A stretch of 64,000 nt of DNA from NCBI RefSeq assembly GCF_041595635.1, contig NZ_JBFHJW010000016.1:6509-70508 (forward strand), written 5' to 3'. Shown here piece after piece: positions 17,248 through 24,883 of the stretch (position 1 is its first letter; each line of letters starts with the position of its first letter). A program made the translations under genes and the position numbers. The notes under the pieces were generated by a model, which was not told the DNA's origin, did no database searches, and worked only from the letters and a program-made list of their open reading frames with translations. This DNA is from Labilibaculum sp041595635. Lineage in GTDB: Bacteria > Bacteroidota > Bacteroidia > Bacteroidales > Marinifilaceae.

Positions 17248-17862
17248 TTATTTCAATTTATCTTTGAAAACTTTTTTAAATTTTTCATGTTTAGGTTGTA
17301 TTACCATGCTGCAGTATGGCTGATTTGAATTGTTCTTGTAGTAATCTTGATGATAGTTTTCTGCCGGGTAAAAAGTACTCGCTGCTGTTATTTGGGTAAT
17401 TACGGGATCATCCCAAGCTTTGGATTCGTTTAATTCTTTTTTAAGATTTTCCGCGATTTTTCTTTGTTCGTCGTTATTGTAGAATATAACTGAACGATAT
17501 TGAGTGCCAATGTCAGCACCCTGCCGATTTAGTGTTGTGGGATCGTGTACTTGCCAAAATACTTCCAAAATTTCCTCAAAACTTATAGTGGAAGGATCAT
17601 AAGTGATTTTACAAACTTCAGCATGTCCTGTCTCTCCGCTACAAACTTCTTTGTATGTTGCTTCCTTTTCTCCACCCATATAACCAGAAACAACCTGATC
17701 GACTCCTTTTAAATCTTCATAAATGGCTTCAACACACCAAAAACATCCAGCACCTAGGCTTACTACTTCTAAATTCTTATTTTGTTTTTCCTTGTTCATA
17801 TCATGATTCGCATTAACAAATCCAGAAAACAAGACGCAAAATACGATTATAAATTTTTTCAT
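17248..17862 (-). CDS. msrA: Peptide-methionine (S)-S-oxide reductase, exported
   Basis: Reduces methionine S-sulfoxide in proteins. The catalytic motif GAGCFWC holds C40. Also visible are GYMGGEKEATYKEVCSGETGHAE and GTQYRSVIFY, both family hallmarks. I chose the ATG at 17862, which starts a signal peptide (MKKFIIVFCVLFSGFVNA). The frame extends to a GTG at 17883, but this would put SLKPEK before the signal. The protein is therefore periplasmic or membrane-associated. There is no fused MsrB. Confidence 0.92.
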   Translation of the reverse strand: MKKFIIVFCVLFSGFVNANHDMNKEKQNKNLEVVSLGAGCFWCVEAIYEDLKGVDQVVSGYMGGEKEATYKEVCSGETGHAEVCKITYDPSTISFEEILEVFWQVHDPTTLNRQGADIGTQYRSVIFYNNDEQRKIAENLKKELNESKAWDDPVITQITAASTFYPAENYHQDYYKNNSNQPYCSMVIQPKHEKFKKVFKDKLK

Positions 17863-17985
17863 CTTTTCTGGTTTTAGTGACACTATTTAAATTCGTTCTA
17901 AATATAAATATAGTCCAGATAGATTCAAAGCAAAAAGATATAATTGTCTGAAAATAACAGCACATATTTCTTTGTATATTTGAAA

Positions 17986-18561
17986 ATGACCAAGCCAAAA
18001 AAAATTACAGGAATTATATTATCAGGAGGGAAGAGTTCCCGAATGGGAAGCGAAAAGGGTCTTGTTAAATACAAGGGCAAAGCATTAATTGAATATTCGA
18101 TAGATACTTTGCGTTCTGTTTGCGAAGATTTGGTAATTAGTTCGGGCAATGACTGTTATTCTTATTTGGGTATTCCAATTGTTAGGGATGAGCTTGAAGA
18201 TTGTGGTCCGATAGGAGGGATTTACTCTTGTATGAAAGCAATTCCTTCTGATATTTATTTCGTTATTTCTTGCGATGTACCCCATGTTACCCCTCAACTA
18301 TATACTGATTTATTAGTTGTTCTGAATCAAAACCAAGCCGTAATTCCCGTTGATGATCAAGAGAAGTATCAACCCTTAGTGGCTTGCTATTCTTCTAGTT
18401 GTTTACCAGTGTTTGAATTGGAATTAAGGGCGGGAAGATTAAAAATGATGAAGCTCTTATTAAAGTTGAAGGTTCACTATCATAAAATTCCTCCCAAAAT
18501 ATTTTCTAATTCCTCAAATTTATTTTTTAATGCAAATACTCCTGACGATATTGAAAAATGA
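17986..18561 (+). CDS. mobA: Molybdenum cofactor guanylyltransferase
   Basis: Transfers GMP to molybdopterin to make the MGD form needed by DMSO-reductase-family enzymes. The nucleotide-binding signature ILSGGKSSRMGSEKG (11-25) is intact, followed by GPIGGIYSC and the metal-site SCDVPHV. I chose the ATG at 17986 (191 residues). An upstream TTG at 17944 would add 14 unconserved residues. A TATATTTG box at 17975-17982 overlaps that extension, which suggests a leaderless or nearly leaderless transcript. It lies directly upstream of the psrABC-like molybdoenzyme operon, its likely client. Confidence 0.9.
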   Translation: MTKPKKITGIILSGGKSSRMGSEKGLVKYKGKALIEYSIDTLRSVCEDLVISSGNDCYSYLGIPIVRDELEDCGPIGGIYSCMKAIPSDIYFVISCDVPHVTPQLYTDLLVVLNQNQAVIPVDDQEKYQPLVACYSSSCLPVFELELRAGRLKMMKLLLKLKVHYHKIPPKIFSNSSNLFFNANTPDDIEK

Positions 18562-18946
18562 ATTTCTTCTGGCAAATGTTGAGGTTGGTTGTTGAAATAA
18601 AATTATGTGAACATTTATAATGTTACAATTAGGGAAATTGATCAATATTTAGAACAATGGCTTTTGTTGTGAGAATATTCTCATAATCCTTTAAAAGAGG
18701 ATGTTGCGGTCCTAATTTAGATTCAATTAAAGAAAAAATGCACCAAAAAATTATTTAGTATAAATCTAAATAGTTATATATTTGTTTGTATCAGTATGTT
18801 TAGGGCTTTGCTTTTTCTTAGATCAATTATAAAGTAGGTTTTTATGTCCTATAACATGTTTTCATACTCCCTTTTTGGATATGTTTACATCCATAGATGT
18901 ATGTTTCTATATGTGTTTATGTGTATAAGCTTAAAGTATTCACAAT
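18562..18946 (+). promoter_or_regulatory. Regulatory region of the psr-like operon
   Basis: A 385-base spacer with no ORF and several perfect short palindromes: AACATT-TAT-AATGTT (18610-18624), TTGATCAA (18638-18645), TGAGAATATTCTCA (18670-18683) and AACATGTT (18853-18860). Such a cluster is unusual in this window and suggests regulator binding ahead of psrA. I cannot assign a regulator family. The TTGATCAA core lacks the spacing of an FNR box. Confidence 0.5.
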
Positions 18947-21184
18947 ATGAAAAGTAGAAGACAGTTTTTAAAAATTAGTTCCTTAAGTGCGGCCGGATTG
19001 ATTTTTGGCGGAGGTTTATTGGAAACATTTGCCGATAACCTCTTGAAAAATAATCAATCTTATTTTAAGGGACCATACGATTTCACGCGTACTCCAACTT
19101 ATTGTGAGGTGTGTTTTTGGAAATGTGCTGGGTGGGTTCATAAGGATGTGGACGGCAAAATTAAGAAAATTATCGGAAACGATGACGATCCCAATTGCAA
19201 TGGTAGATTTTGTCCAAGAGGAACAGGTGGCGTAGGAATGTATTTCGATAAAGATCGTTTGCAGACTCCTTTGATTAGGACCGATGAAAGAGGGAAACAA
19301 TCATTTAGAGAAGCTACTTGGGATGAGGCTTTTGAATACATTGCCACTAAATTGAAAAAAATCAAGGAGGAGCATGGTCCCGAATGTACGGCCTTGTTTA
19401 CTCATGGTTCAGGAGGAAAATATTTTGGAAATTTACTTAAAGGCTTCGGTTCTAATAATATTGCAGCACCTTCTTATGCACAATGTCGTGGTCCCCGCGA
19501 GGTAGCTTTTATTGCGACTTTTGGACAGGGGATTGATTCTCCAGAAAATACGGATATTCGGGATACAAAATGCTTGGTGCTTATTGGCTCTCACTTGGGT
19601 GAAAATATGCACAACGGTCAAGTTCAGGAAATGTCTGATGCTATTGATAAAGGAGCAACAATTATTACTGTTGATCCTCGATTTTCTACGGCGGCGGGTA
19701 AATCAAAACATTGGTTGCCAATAAAACCTTCCACTGATATCGCTCTTCTGCTTGCCTGGATGAATGTAATTATTGACGAAGAATTATTTGACCGAAAATA
19801 CGTTGAGAAATATACCTTTGGTTTTGATCAGTTGAAGGCTCATGTGCAAAATTTCACTCCAGAATGGGCTTATGGAATTACTACAATAAAACCTCAACAA
19901 ATACGTGAAACGGCCCGAGAAATGGCAAATGCAGCTCCAGCAGTAATTGTTCACCCTGGCAGACATGTTACTTGGTATGGTGATGATACTCAGAGATTAC
20001 GTGCTGTTGCTATTTTGAATGCACTCTTAGGTAGTTGGGGACGAAGAGGTGGATTTTATAGTGCAGAGAAAGCTTCTGTTCCACATTATCACCTACCCGA
20101 TTTTCCAAAACCGGACAAAGATTGGCGTTATGCTATGAATGGAAAATACAAGTTGGCTGACTTAGCTCTTGCTTCAGGTGTTTGTGAGGCAACAATCCCA
20201 AGTCCTGAAATGAATTGCTCAATTAAAGGATGGATTGTAAATGGTACCAACCTGATTAATACTTTGCCCGACCAGAAGAAAACAATAGATGCAATTCAAG
20301 CTCTTGATTTATTGGTGGTAGTGGATACTATGCCAATGGAAATAACAGGCTATGCAGATGTGGTCCTCCCTGAATGTACGTATTTGGAAAGATATGATTC
20401 ATTGAGAATATCCCAGGGAAGAGTTCCTAGTATTGCTTTAAGAATGCCAGCTGTTGATCCTTTATACAATACGAAACCTGCCTTTTGGATGGCACGTGAA
20501 TTGGCGAAAAAATTAGATTTGCTTCAATATTTTCCATTTGAAACCATAGAAGAAGAGATTGACTGGGAGTTGAAACAGGTCGGTTCTTCATTGGAGGAAA
20601 TGCAACGCGTAGGAGTGAAGCTTTTAGATCGTGAGTATGACGATTTATATTTTGGTGAAGATGAAGAGGTAGAATTTAATACCAATACTGGAAAAATCGA
20701 ATTGTATTCAACGGCTCTTGAGGAAGAAGGATTCGATCCAATGCCCGTATTTACTCAGCACCCAGAACCAGCTAGAGGTTTTTATCGTTTAATTTATGGT
20801 CGTGCTCCCATGCATACTTTTAGCCGAACCGCTAATAATCCAAATCTTACCGATTTGATGGATGAAAATACAGTATGGGTGAATCCGAAGGTTGCTAAAG
20901 AATGGGATTTAAAAAATGATCAATACGTTTATCTAGAAAATCAGGATGGTGTAATTTCTGATTTTAAAATAAAAGTAAGAGTTACGGAGCGAATTCGTTG
21001 GGATTCTGTTTATATGGTTCATGGTTTTGGTCATGCCGATAAACGGATGACAAGAGCTTTTGGTAAAGGGGTTAGTGATACTCAGATGATAACCAATGTA
21101 ATGCTTGATCCTATAATGGGAGGAACCGGGATGCGTGGTAATTTTGTGACGTTTAGATTTGATAATAAAAAAGCGGAGGTGTAA
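18947..21184 (+). CDS. Molybdopterin oxidoreductase, polysulfide/thiosulfate reductase-like catalytic subunit
   Basis: A DMSO-reductase-family enzyme of the PsrA/PhsA group, 745 residues. The Tat signal is SRRQFLK (3-9) with a Gly/Ala-rich hydrophobic stretch, so it is exported folded. The [4Fe-4S] motif has C53, C56, C60 and C89 (in FCPRGTGG). C180 in SYAQCRGPREV is the expected Mo ligand, and Cys is typical of Psr/Phs/Nap. The C-terminal MGD-binding domain is complete. With the ferredoxin-like and NrfD-like genes that follow it forms a periplasmic, menaquinone-linked complex. The substrate could be polysulfide, thiosulfate, tetrathionate or an arsenic or selenium oxyanion. Sulfur genes downstream favour a sulfur compound. 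Confidence 0.9.
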   Translation: MKSRRQFLKISSLSAAGLIFGGGLLETFADNLLKNNQSYFKGPYDFTRTPTYCEVCFWKCAGWVHKDVDGKIKKIIGNDDDPNCNGRFCPRGTGGVGMYFDKDRLQTPLIRTDERGKQSFREATWDEAFEYIATKLKKIKEEHGPECTALFTHGSGGKYFGNLLKGFGSNNIAAPSYAQCRGPREVAFIATFGQGIDSPENTDIRDTKCLVLIGSHLGENMHNGQVQEMSDAIDKGATIITVDPRFSTAAGKSKHWLPIKPSTDIALLLAWMNVIIDEELFDRKYVEKYTFGFDQLKAHVQNFTPEWAYGITTIKPQQIRETAREMANAAPAVIVHPGRHVTWYGDDTQRLRAVAILNALLGSWGRRGGFYSAEKASVPHYHLPDFPKPDKDWRYAMNGKYKLADLALASGVCEATIPSPEMNCSIKGWIVNGTNLINTLPDQKKTIDAIQALDLLVVVDTMPMEITGYADVVLPECTYLERYDSLRISQGRVPSIALRMPAVDPLYNTKPAFWMARELAKKLDLLQYFPFETIEEEIDWELKQVGSSLEEMQRVGVKLLDREYDDLYFGEDEEVEFNTNTGKIELYSTALEEEGFDPMPVFTQHPEPARGFYRLIYGRAPMHTFSRTANNPNLTDLMDENTVWVNPKVAKEWDLKNDQYVYLENQDGVISDFKIKVRVTERIRWDSVYMVHGFGHADKRMTRAFGKGVSDTQMITNVMLDPIMGGTGMRGNFVTFRFDNKKAEV

Positions 21185-21187
21185 GCT

Positions 21188-21721
21188 ATGAGATATGCAA
21201 TGGCTATTGATACAAAAAAGTGTGTAGGTTGCAGCGACTGTGTGGTAGCTTGCCAAACCGAAAACGATGTTCCAATTGGATATTGCCGCGATTGGGTGGT
21301 AGAAGTAATGGATGGAACATATCCCCAATTGGAAATGGAATTGCGTTCAGAACGATGTAATCATTGTGAAAATTCACCATGTGTTCGTTGCTGTCCAACT
21401 GGTGCTAGTCACTATTCCGAAGGTGGAATTGTTTTGGTTACTAAGAATGAATGTATAGGTTGTAGTGCGTGTATTACTTCATGTCCCTACGATGCTAGAT
21501 TTGTTCATCCGGATGGGTATGTAGATAAATGTACATTTTGTTTGCACAGAGTAAAGAAAGGAATGCAACCAGCTTGTGTTGCTGTTTGTCCTACTAAATG
21601 TATGTATTTTGGTGATTTGGATGATCCGAAAAGTGAAGTGTCTGAGGTACTGAAAAAACGAAAACATAAGACTTTAATACCTGAAGCTGGCACAAAACCT
21701 CATTTATATTTCCTAATCTGA
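21188..21721 (+). CDS. Four-cluster ferredoxin subunit, PsrB-like
   Basis: 177 residues with four [4Fe-4S] cysteine groups: CVGCSDCVVAC, CNHCENSPCVRCC, CIGCSACITSC and CTFC...CVAVCPTKC. The pattern is that of PsrB/PhsB/DmsB/NrfC electron-transfer subunits. It carries electrons from the quinone-oxidising membrane subunit to the molybdenum subunit. It has no signal of its own and would be co-exported with the Tat subunit. The start is 3 bases after the psrA-like stop, so translation is coupled. Confidence 0.93.
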   Translation: MRYAMAIDTKKCVGCSDCVVACQTENDVPIGYCRDWVVEVMDGTYPQLEMELRSERCNHCENSPCVRCCPTGASHYSEGGIVLVTKNECIGCSACITSCPYDARFVHPDGYVDKCTFCLHRVKKGMQPACVAVCPTKCMYFGDLDDPKSEVSEVLKKRKHKTLIPEAGTKPHLYFLI

Positions 21722-21734
21722 TAAAATTAAGAAT

Positions 21735-22676
21735 ATGAGAGAAGAAATAATTGTAAGTGGGAGAAACAACCCACTCATTGATCCTCAACTGCACATTTGG
21801 CATTGGGAAATTCCGACTTATTTGTTTTTAGGAGGTTTAGCTGCTGGCTTACTGTTTTTTGCCGCTTTATATTATCTGAGAGGTAAAGAAAATGAATATA
21901 AGGTAGCAGTTAAAATTGCACCTATGCTTGCACCAATAGCTTTAGTACTGGGTCTTATTGCCTTGTTCTTAGACTTGCATCACAAGTTTTATTTTTGGAG
22001 ATTGTACACTACTATAAGAATAGAATCCCCAATGTCTTGGGGAGCATGGACTCTAATGGTTGTTACTCCTGTTTCCATGATTTGGAGTGCAATGCACATT
22101 AAAGAACTATTTCCGAAGTGGGACTGGAAATTTGACGTGGTTAAAGAATTGTTGGCTTTTTTTGAAAAAAACAAAAAGATTCTTGCATGGATCATGTTAA
22201 TTTCAGCTGCGATTCTAGGAATTTATACCGGTATTTTATTTTCTGCATTTAATGCAAGACCATTGTGGAACACTTCTATTTTGGGCCCTTTGTTTTTAGC
22301 ATCAGGTTTATCGGCAGGTGCTGCAGTGGTTATATGGATTTCTAAAAATCATGCAGAACGAAAACGATTTGCTCAATTAGATCTAATGATAATTGGTATT
22401 GAGTTATTTCTGATCATTCATATGTTTATGGGATTTTTAGCGAGTACCCAAGTGCAAATCGACGCTGCAAACCTATTTTTAGGAGGAGAGTATACTGCAC
22501 CTTTTTGGGGCTTTGTCGTTATTTTAGGAATGATTGTTCCTGCAATTTTAGAGGGACTTGAATTAAAAGGATATAAAATCCCTGTCGCTATCCCTGTTGT
22601 TTTGGTGCTGTTTGGAAGTGTAATGCTTCGATTTATTATTTCGAATGCAGGACAGGCTAGTCGCTGGCTTTATTAA
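21735..22676 (+). CDS. NrfD/PsrC-like membrane subunit
   Basis: A 313-residue integral membrane protein with about eight hydrophobic helices, the size of PsrC. The N-terminal phrase WHWEIPTYLFLGGLAAG is the family's quinol-site helix. It oxidises menaquinol at the membrane and passes electrons to the PsrB-like subunit. It is 13 bases after that gene. The alternatives (DmsC, PhsC) belong to different families; NrfD-type is clear. Confidence 0.92.
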   Translation: MREEIIVSGRNNPLIDPQLHIWHWEIPTYLFLGGLAAGLLFFAALYYLRGKENEYKVAVKIAPMLAPIALVLGLIALFLDLHHKFYFWRLYTTIRIESPMSWGAWTLMVVTPVSMIWSAMHIKELFPKWDWKFDVVKELLAFFEKNKKILAWIMLISAAILGIYTGILFSAFNARPLWNTSILGPLFLASGLSAGAAVVIWISKNHAERKRFAQLDLMIIGIELFLIIHMFMGFLASTQVQIDAANLFLGGEYTAPFWGFVVILGMIVPAILEGLELKGYKIPVAIPVVLVLFGSVMLRFIISNAGQASRWLY

Positions 22677-22728
22677 TGAAAAGCTATATTCATCATTTAT
22701 CTGTAAAAACTATTTAAACAATATAACT

Positions 22729-23253
22729 ATGAGCGAAGTAATAAAAACAAAATACTTAAATCCATATGTTGGTGGGGTATTGCTAGGTCTCGTACTTTTG
22801 GCCGCTAATTTTGTGTCTGGTAGAGGTTTAGGTGCAAGTGGAGCGATAAAAAGTGCGGTGGTAAGTACCGTGAATACAGTTCTACCTTCTCATGCCGAAA
22901 ACACAGTATTCTATACTGAATACAATGAGTCACACCCAGGTAACCCAATGAAATCCTGGTTAGTTTTTGAAATGTTAGGTGTTTTAGTTGGTGGTTTTCT
23001 TTCCGGGGCATTGGCAAAGCGTTTAAAATTTAAAGTGGAACATTCTCCAAAAATTACTTCAAAAAGAAGGCTAATGTTTGCTGCTTTGGGAGGAATATTT
23101 TTTGGGTTTGGATCTCAATTGGGAAGAGGTTGTACAAGTGGTTCTGCATTAAGCGGAATGGCCGTATTGTCGGTTGGTGGATTCGTTACGATGGCCTTTA
23201 TTTTTGGTACGGCTTTCGCTTTGGCTTACTTTTTCCGCAGGAATTGGATCTAA
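22729..23253 (+). CDS. YeeE/YedE-family transporter half, first copy
   Basis: 174 residues, about five membrane helices, half the size of a full YeeE. The signature FGFGSQLGRGCTSGSALSG holds the conserved Cys in GCTSG. In the thiosulfate transporter TsuA such cysteines relay thiosulfate. I start at the ATG at 22729 (MSEVIKTKYLN). The frame extends upstream into the NrfD gene without similarity. It is paired with the next gene, and together they equal one full-length transporter. Import of thiosulfate or another sulfane-sulfur compound is inferred from the family and the psr context. Confidence 0.88.
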   Translation: MSEVIKTKYLNPYVGGVLLGLVLLAANFVSGRGLGASGAIKSAVVSTVNTVLPSHAENTVFYTEYNESHPGNPMKSWLVFEMLGVLVGGFLSGALAKRLKFKVEHSPKITSKRRLMFAALGGIFFGFGSQLGRGCTSGSALSGMAVLSVGGFVTMAFIFGTAFALAYFFRRNWI

Positions 23254-23281
23254 TTTTTAAACGTTTTTAAACTTATTTATT

Positions 23282-23872
23282 ATGGGACCATTAATAGTTA
23301 ACGAAATAATTTCACCGGATACCAATTTGCTAATCGCATTGTTAATTGGTATTGGATTTGGTTTTGTGTTGGAATCCAGTGGATTCTCATCAAGTCGTAA
23401 GTTAGCCGGTATGTTTTACGGTTACGATACAACTGTGTTAAAAGTGTTTTTTACTGCTGCAATTACAGCAATGATTGGGATGTTATTTTTCAGCCTTTTT
23501 GGATGGATGGATTTAAGCTATATCTATATTAACCCAACCTACCTAACTTCTGCTATTGTTGGAGGTGTAGTAATGGGGGTAGGATTTATAGTTGGTGGTT
23601 TTTGCCCTGGTACAGCCTTTTGTGCATTATCAATTGGTAAATTAGATGCACTTGCCTTTGTTGGTGGATTAATTTTAGGAATAATTGCTTTTGCAGAAGG
23701 TTATCCTTTGTGGGAAGAAATGTATAAAGCAGATTTTCTAGGAGCTCCTACCATGAATGAAATACTAGACATTCCTCGAGGAGTTTTTGCTCTGGGTTTA
23801 ATTTTAGTTGCATTCGCTATGTTTTGGGTAGGTGAATGGGCAGAGAAGAAGTTTCCACGTGAAGAATATTAA
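23282..23872 (+). CDS. YeeE/YedE-family transporter half, second copy
   Basis: 196 residues, about five to six helices. It opens with a leader containing GFGFVLESSGFSSSRKLAGMF and has the signature VGGFCPGTAFCALSIGKLDAL with two Cys. It complements the first half-gene 28 bases upstream (GCTSG motif). The two probably form a heterodimer or were split from one gene. The likely role is sulfur-compound import across the inner membrane. Confidence 0.88.
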   Translation: MGPLIVNEIISPDTNLLIALLIGIGFGFVLESSGFSSSRKLAGMFYGYDTTVLKVFFTAAITAMIGMLFFSLFGWMDLSYIYINPTYLTSAIVGGVVMGVGFIVGGFCPGTAFCALSIGKLDALAFVGGLILGIIAFAEGYPLWEEMYKADFLGAPTMNEILDIPRGVFALGLILVAFAMFWVGEWAEKKFPREEY

Positions 23873-23939
23873 TTATTAATCCAAATAAAATGATCTAACT
23901 TGATAGATATTCACCGATCTAACTATAAAAAACAAGTAT

Positions 23940-24560
23940 ATGAAAATGAGATTGATATTGGCATCTGTGTTAATTCCTTTGGGAATTATTATTGCAGCTG
24001 TGCCTGAAAATACAACCAAACCTTTTAGGTTAACCGCAGATCAATTGTTAAATGAAATTCAGGAAGGAACTCAATTTATAAGTACCGATCAAATTGCAGA
24101 CATGTTGGTACAAAAAGACCCAAGTCTACAGTTAATTGATGTTCGCTCTCAAGCTGACTTTGAAAAATATAGTCTGCCTGGATCTATTAATATCCCTCTT
24201 TCTGATCTCCTTTCCAACGAATGGAAGGATTATTTAGACCAAGGAGTAAGAATGAATGTATTTTATTCAAATGGTAATTTGAAGTCAAATGAAGCATGGA
24301 TGATTACTCGTCAGTTAGGATATAAGAACAACTATGTTCTTCAGGGAGGATTAAATTATTGGACGGAAACAATTTTAAATCCTCAAGCTCCTAAATCAGT
24401 ACTTGCTGATGATGAAATTGCTAAATACGATTTTCGAAAAGGAGCAAGTGCAGCACTTGGTGGAGGAAATGCAGTGCTTACCAATAGTACCGAAAGTACA
24501 CCAGTAAAACCAGTTATTGTGAAAAGGAAAAAGAAAAAAAGAGTAGCTGGCGGATGCTAA
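23940..24560 (+). CDS. Rhodanese-fold protein, active-site Ser, C-terminal GGC
   Basis: 206 residues. An N-terminal hydrophobic segment (4-21) gives export or anchoring. A rhodanese domain covers about 45-145, with LIDVRSQADFEKYSLPGSIN (66-84 region) and LQGGLNYW near the end. The catalytic loop, normally YCRSGNRS, reads YSNGNLKS (109-116), so the Cys is replaced by S110. The only cysteine in the whole protein is the last residue, C206. It follows a Thr/Pro/Lys-rich tail (VKRKKKKRVAGGC). The domain is therefore probably not a sulfurtransferase in the classical way. A C-terminal GGC recalls the SoxY carrier arm. It is the last gene of the psr-yeeE run, before a terminator. Confidence 0.8.
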   Translation: MKMRLILASVLIPLGIIIAAVPENTTKPFRLTADQLLNEIQEGTQFISTDQIADMLVQKDPSLQLIDVRSQADFEKYSLPGSINIPLSDLLSNEWKDYLDQGVRMNVFYSNGNLKSNEAWMITRQLGYKNNYVLQGGLNYWTETILNPQAPKSVLADDEIAKYDFRKGASAALGGGNAVLTNSTESTPVKPVIVKRKKKKRVAGGC

Positions 24561-24577
24561 AAATAATATTTTTTAAT

Positions 24578-24613
24578 GAAAAGCCTTTTGGATTGTTTTC
24601 TGGAAGGCTTTTC
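24578..24613 (+). terminator. Terminator of the psr-rhodanese operon
   Basis: GAAAAGCCTT (24578-24587) pairs with AAGGCTTTTC (24604-24613) across a 16-nt loop, followed by TTATTTTC. It closes the operon 17 bases after the rhodanese-like gene. Confidence 0.65.
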
Positions 24614-24883
24614 TTATTTTCGGAGGTTTAATTTATAGAGATCTATCGACTCATGTATTGGATAAAATAGGTACTCATTCTAATAAATGAGTATGCATTA
24701 TTTATAATTGATTAAAATAATAATAAATATGAGTGACTTATTTTTGCAAGCCCTTAATATTTAGATAGATTGAGATGTTACAGTTTTAATATATAGATAT
24801 ATGATATAAAACATATATGGATGAATTCAGAGTTTGTATTTTGTATTTGAATCCTAATTATACTAACCTAAACTAAATTAAAA
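24614..24883 (+). promoter_or_regulatory. Upstream region of the FadL-like gene
   Basis: No gene. It holds a dyad TACTCATT (24672-24679) / AATGAGTA (24686-24693), a promoter-like TATTTTTG (24739-24746, TAnnTTTG) and the leader word ACTAACCTAAA (24862-24872). The last is shared with two other sites in the window. The dyad lies about 46 bases upstream of the box, a reasonable activator position. Confidence 0.45.

Noticed and set aside
17102..17323. 73-residue plus-strand frame near msrA
   Set aside because: Overlaps the msrA end and a hairpin; no recognisable sequence.
18638..18645. FNR box upstream of psrA
   Set aside because: TTGATCAA lacks the four-base gap of the TTGAT-N4-ATCAA consensus.
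20933..21328. 131-residue minus-strand frame across the psrA-psrB junction
   Set aside because: His/Ile/Tyr-rich shadow of two well-supported genes.
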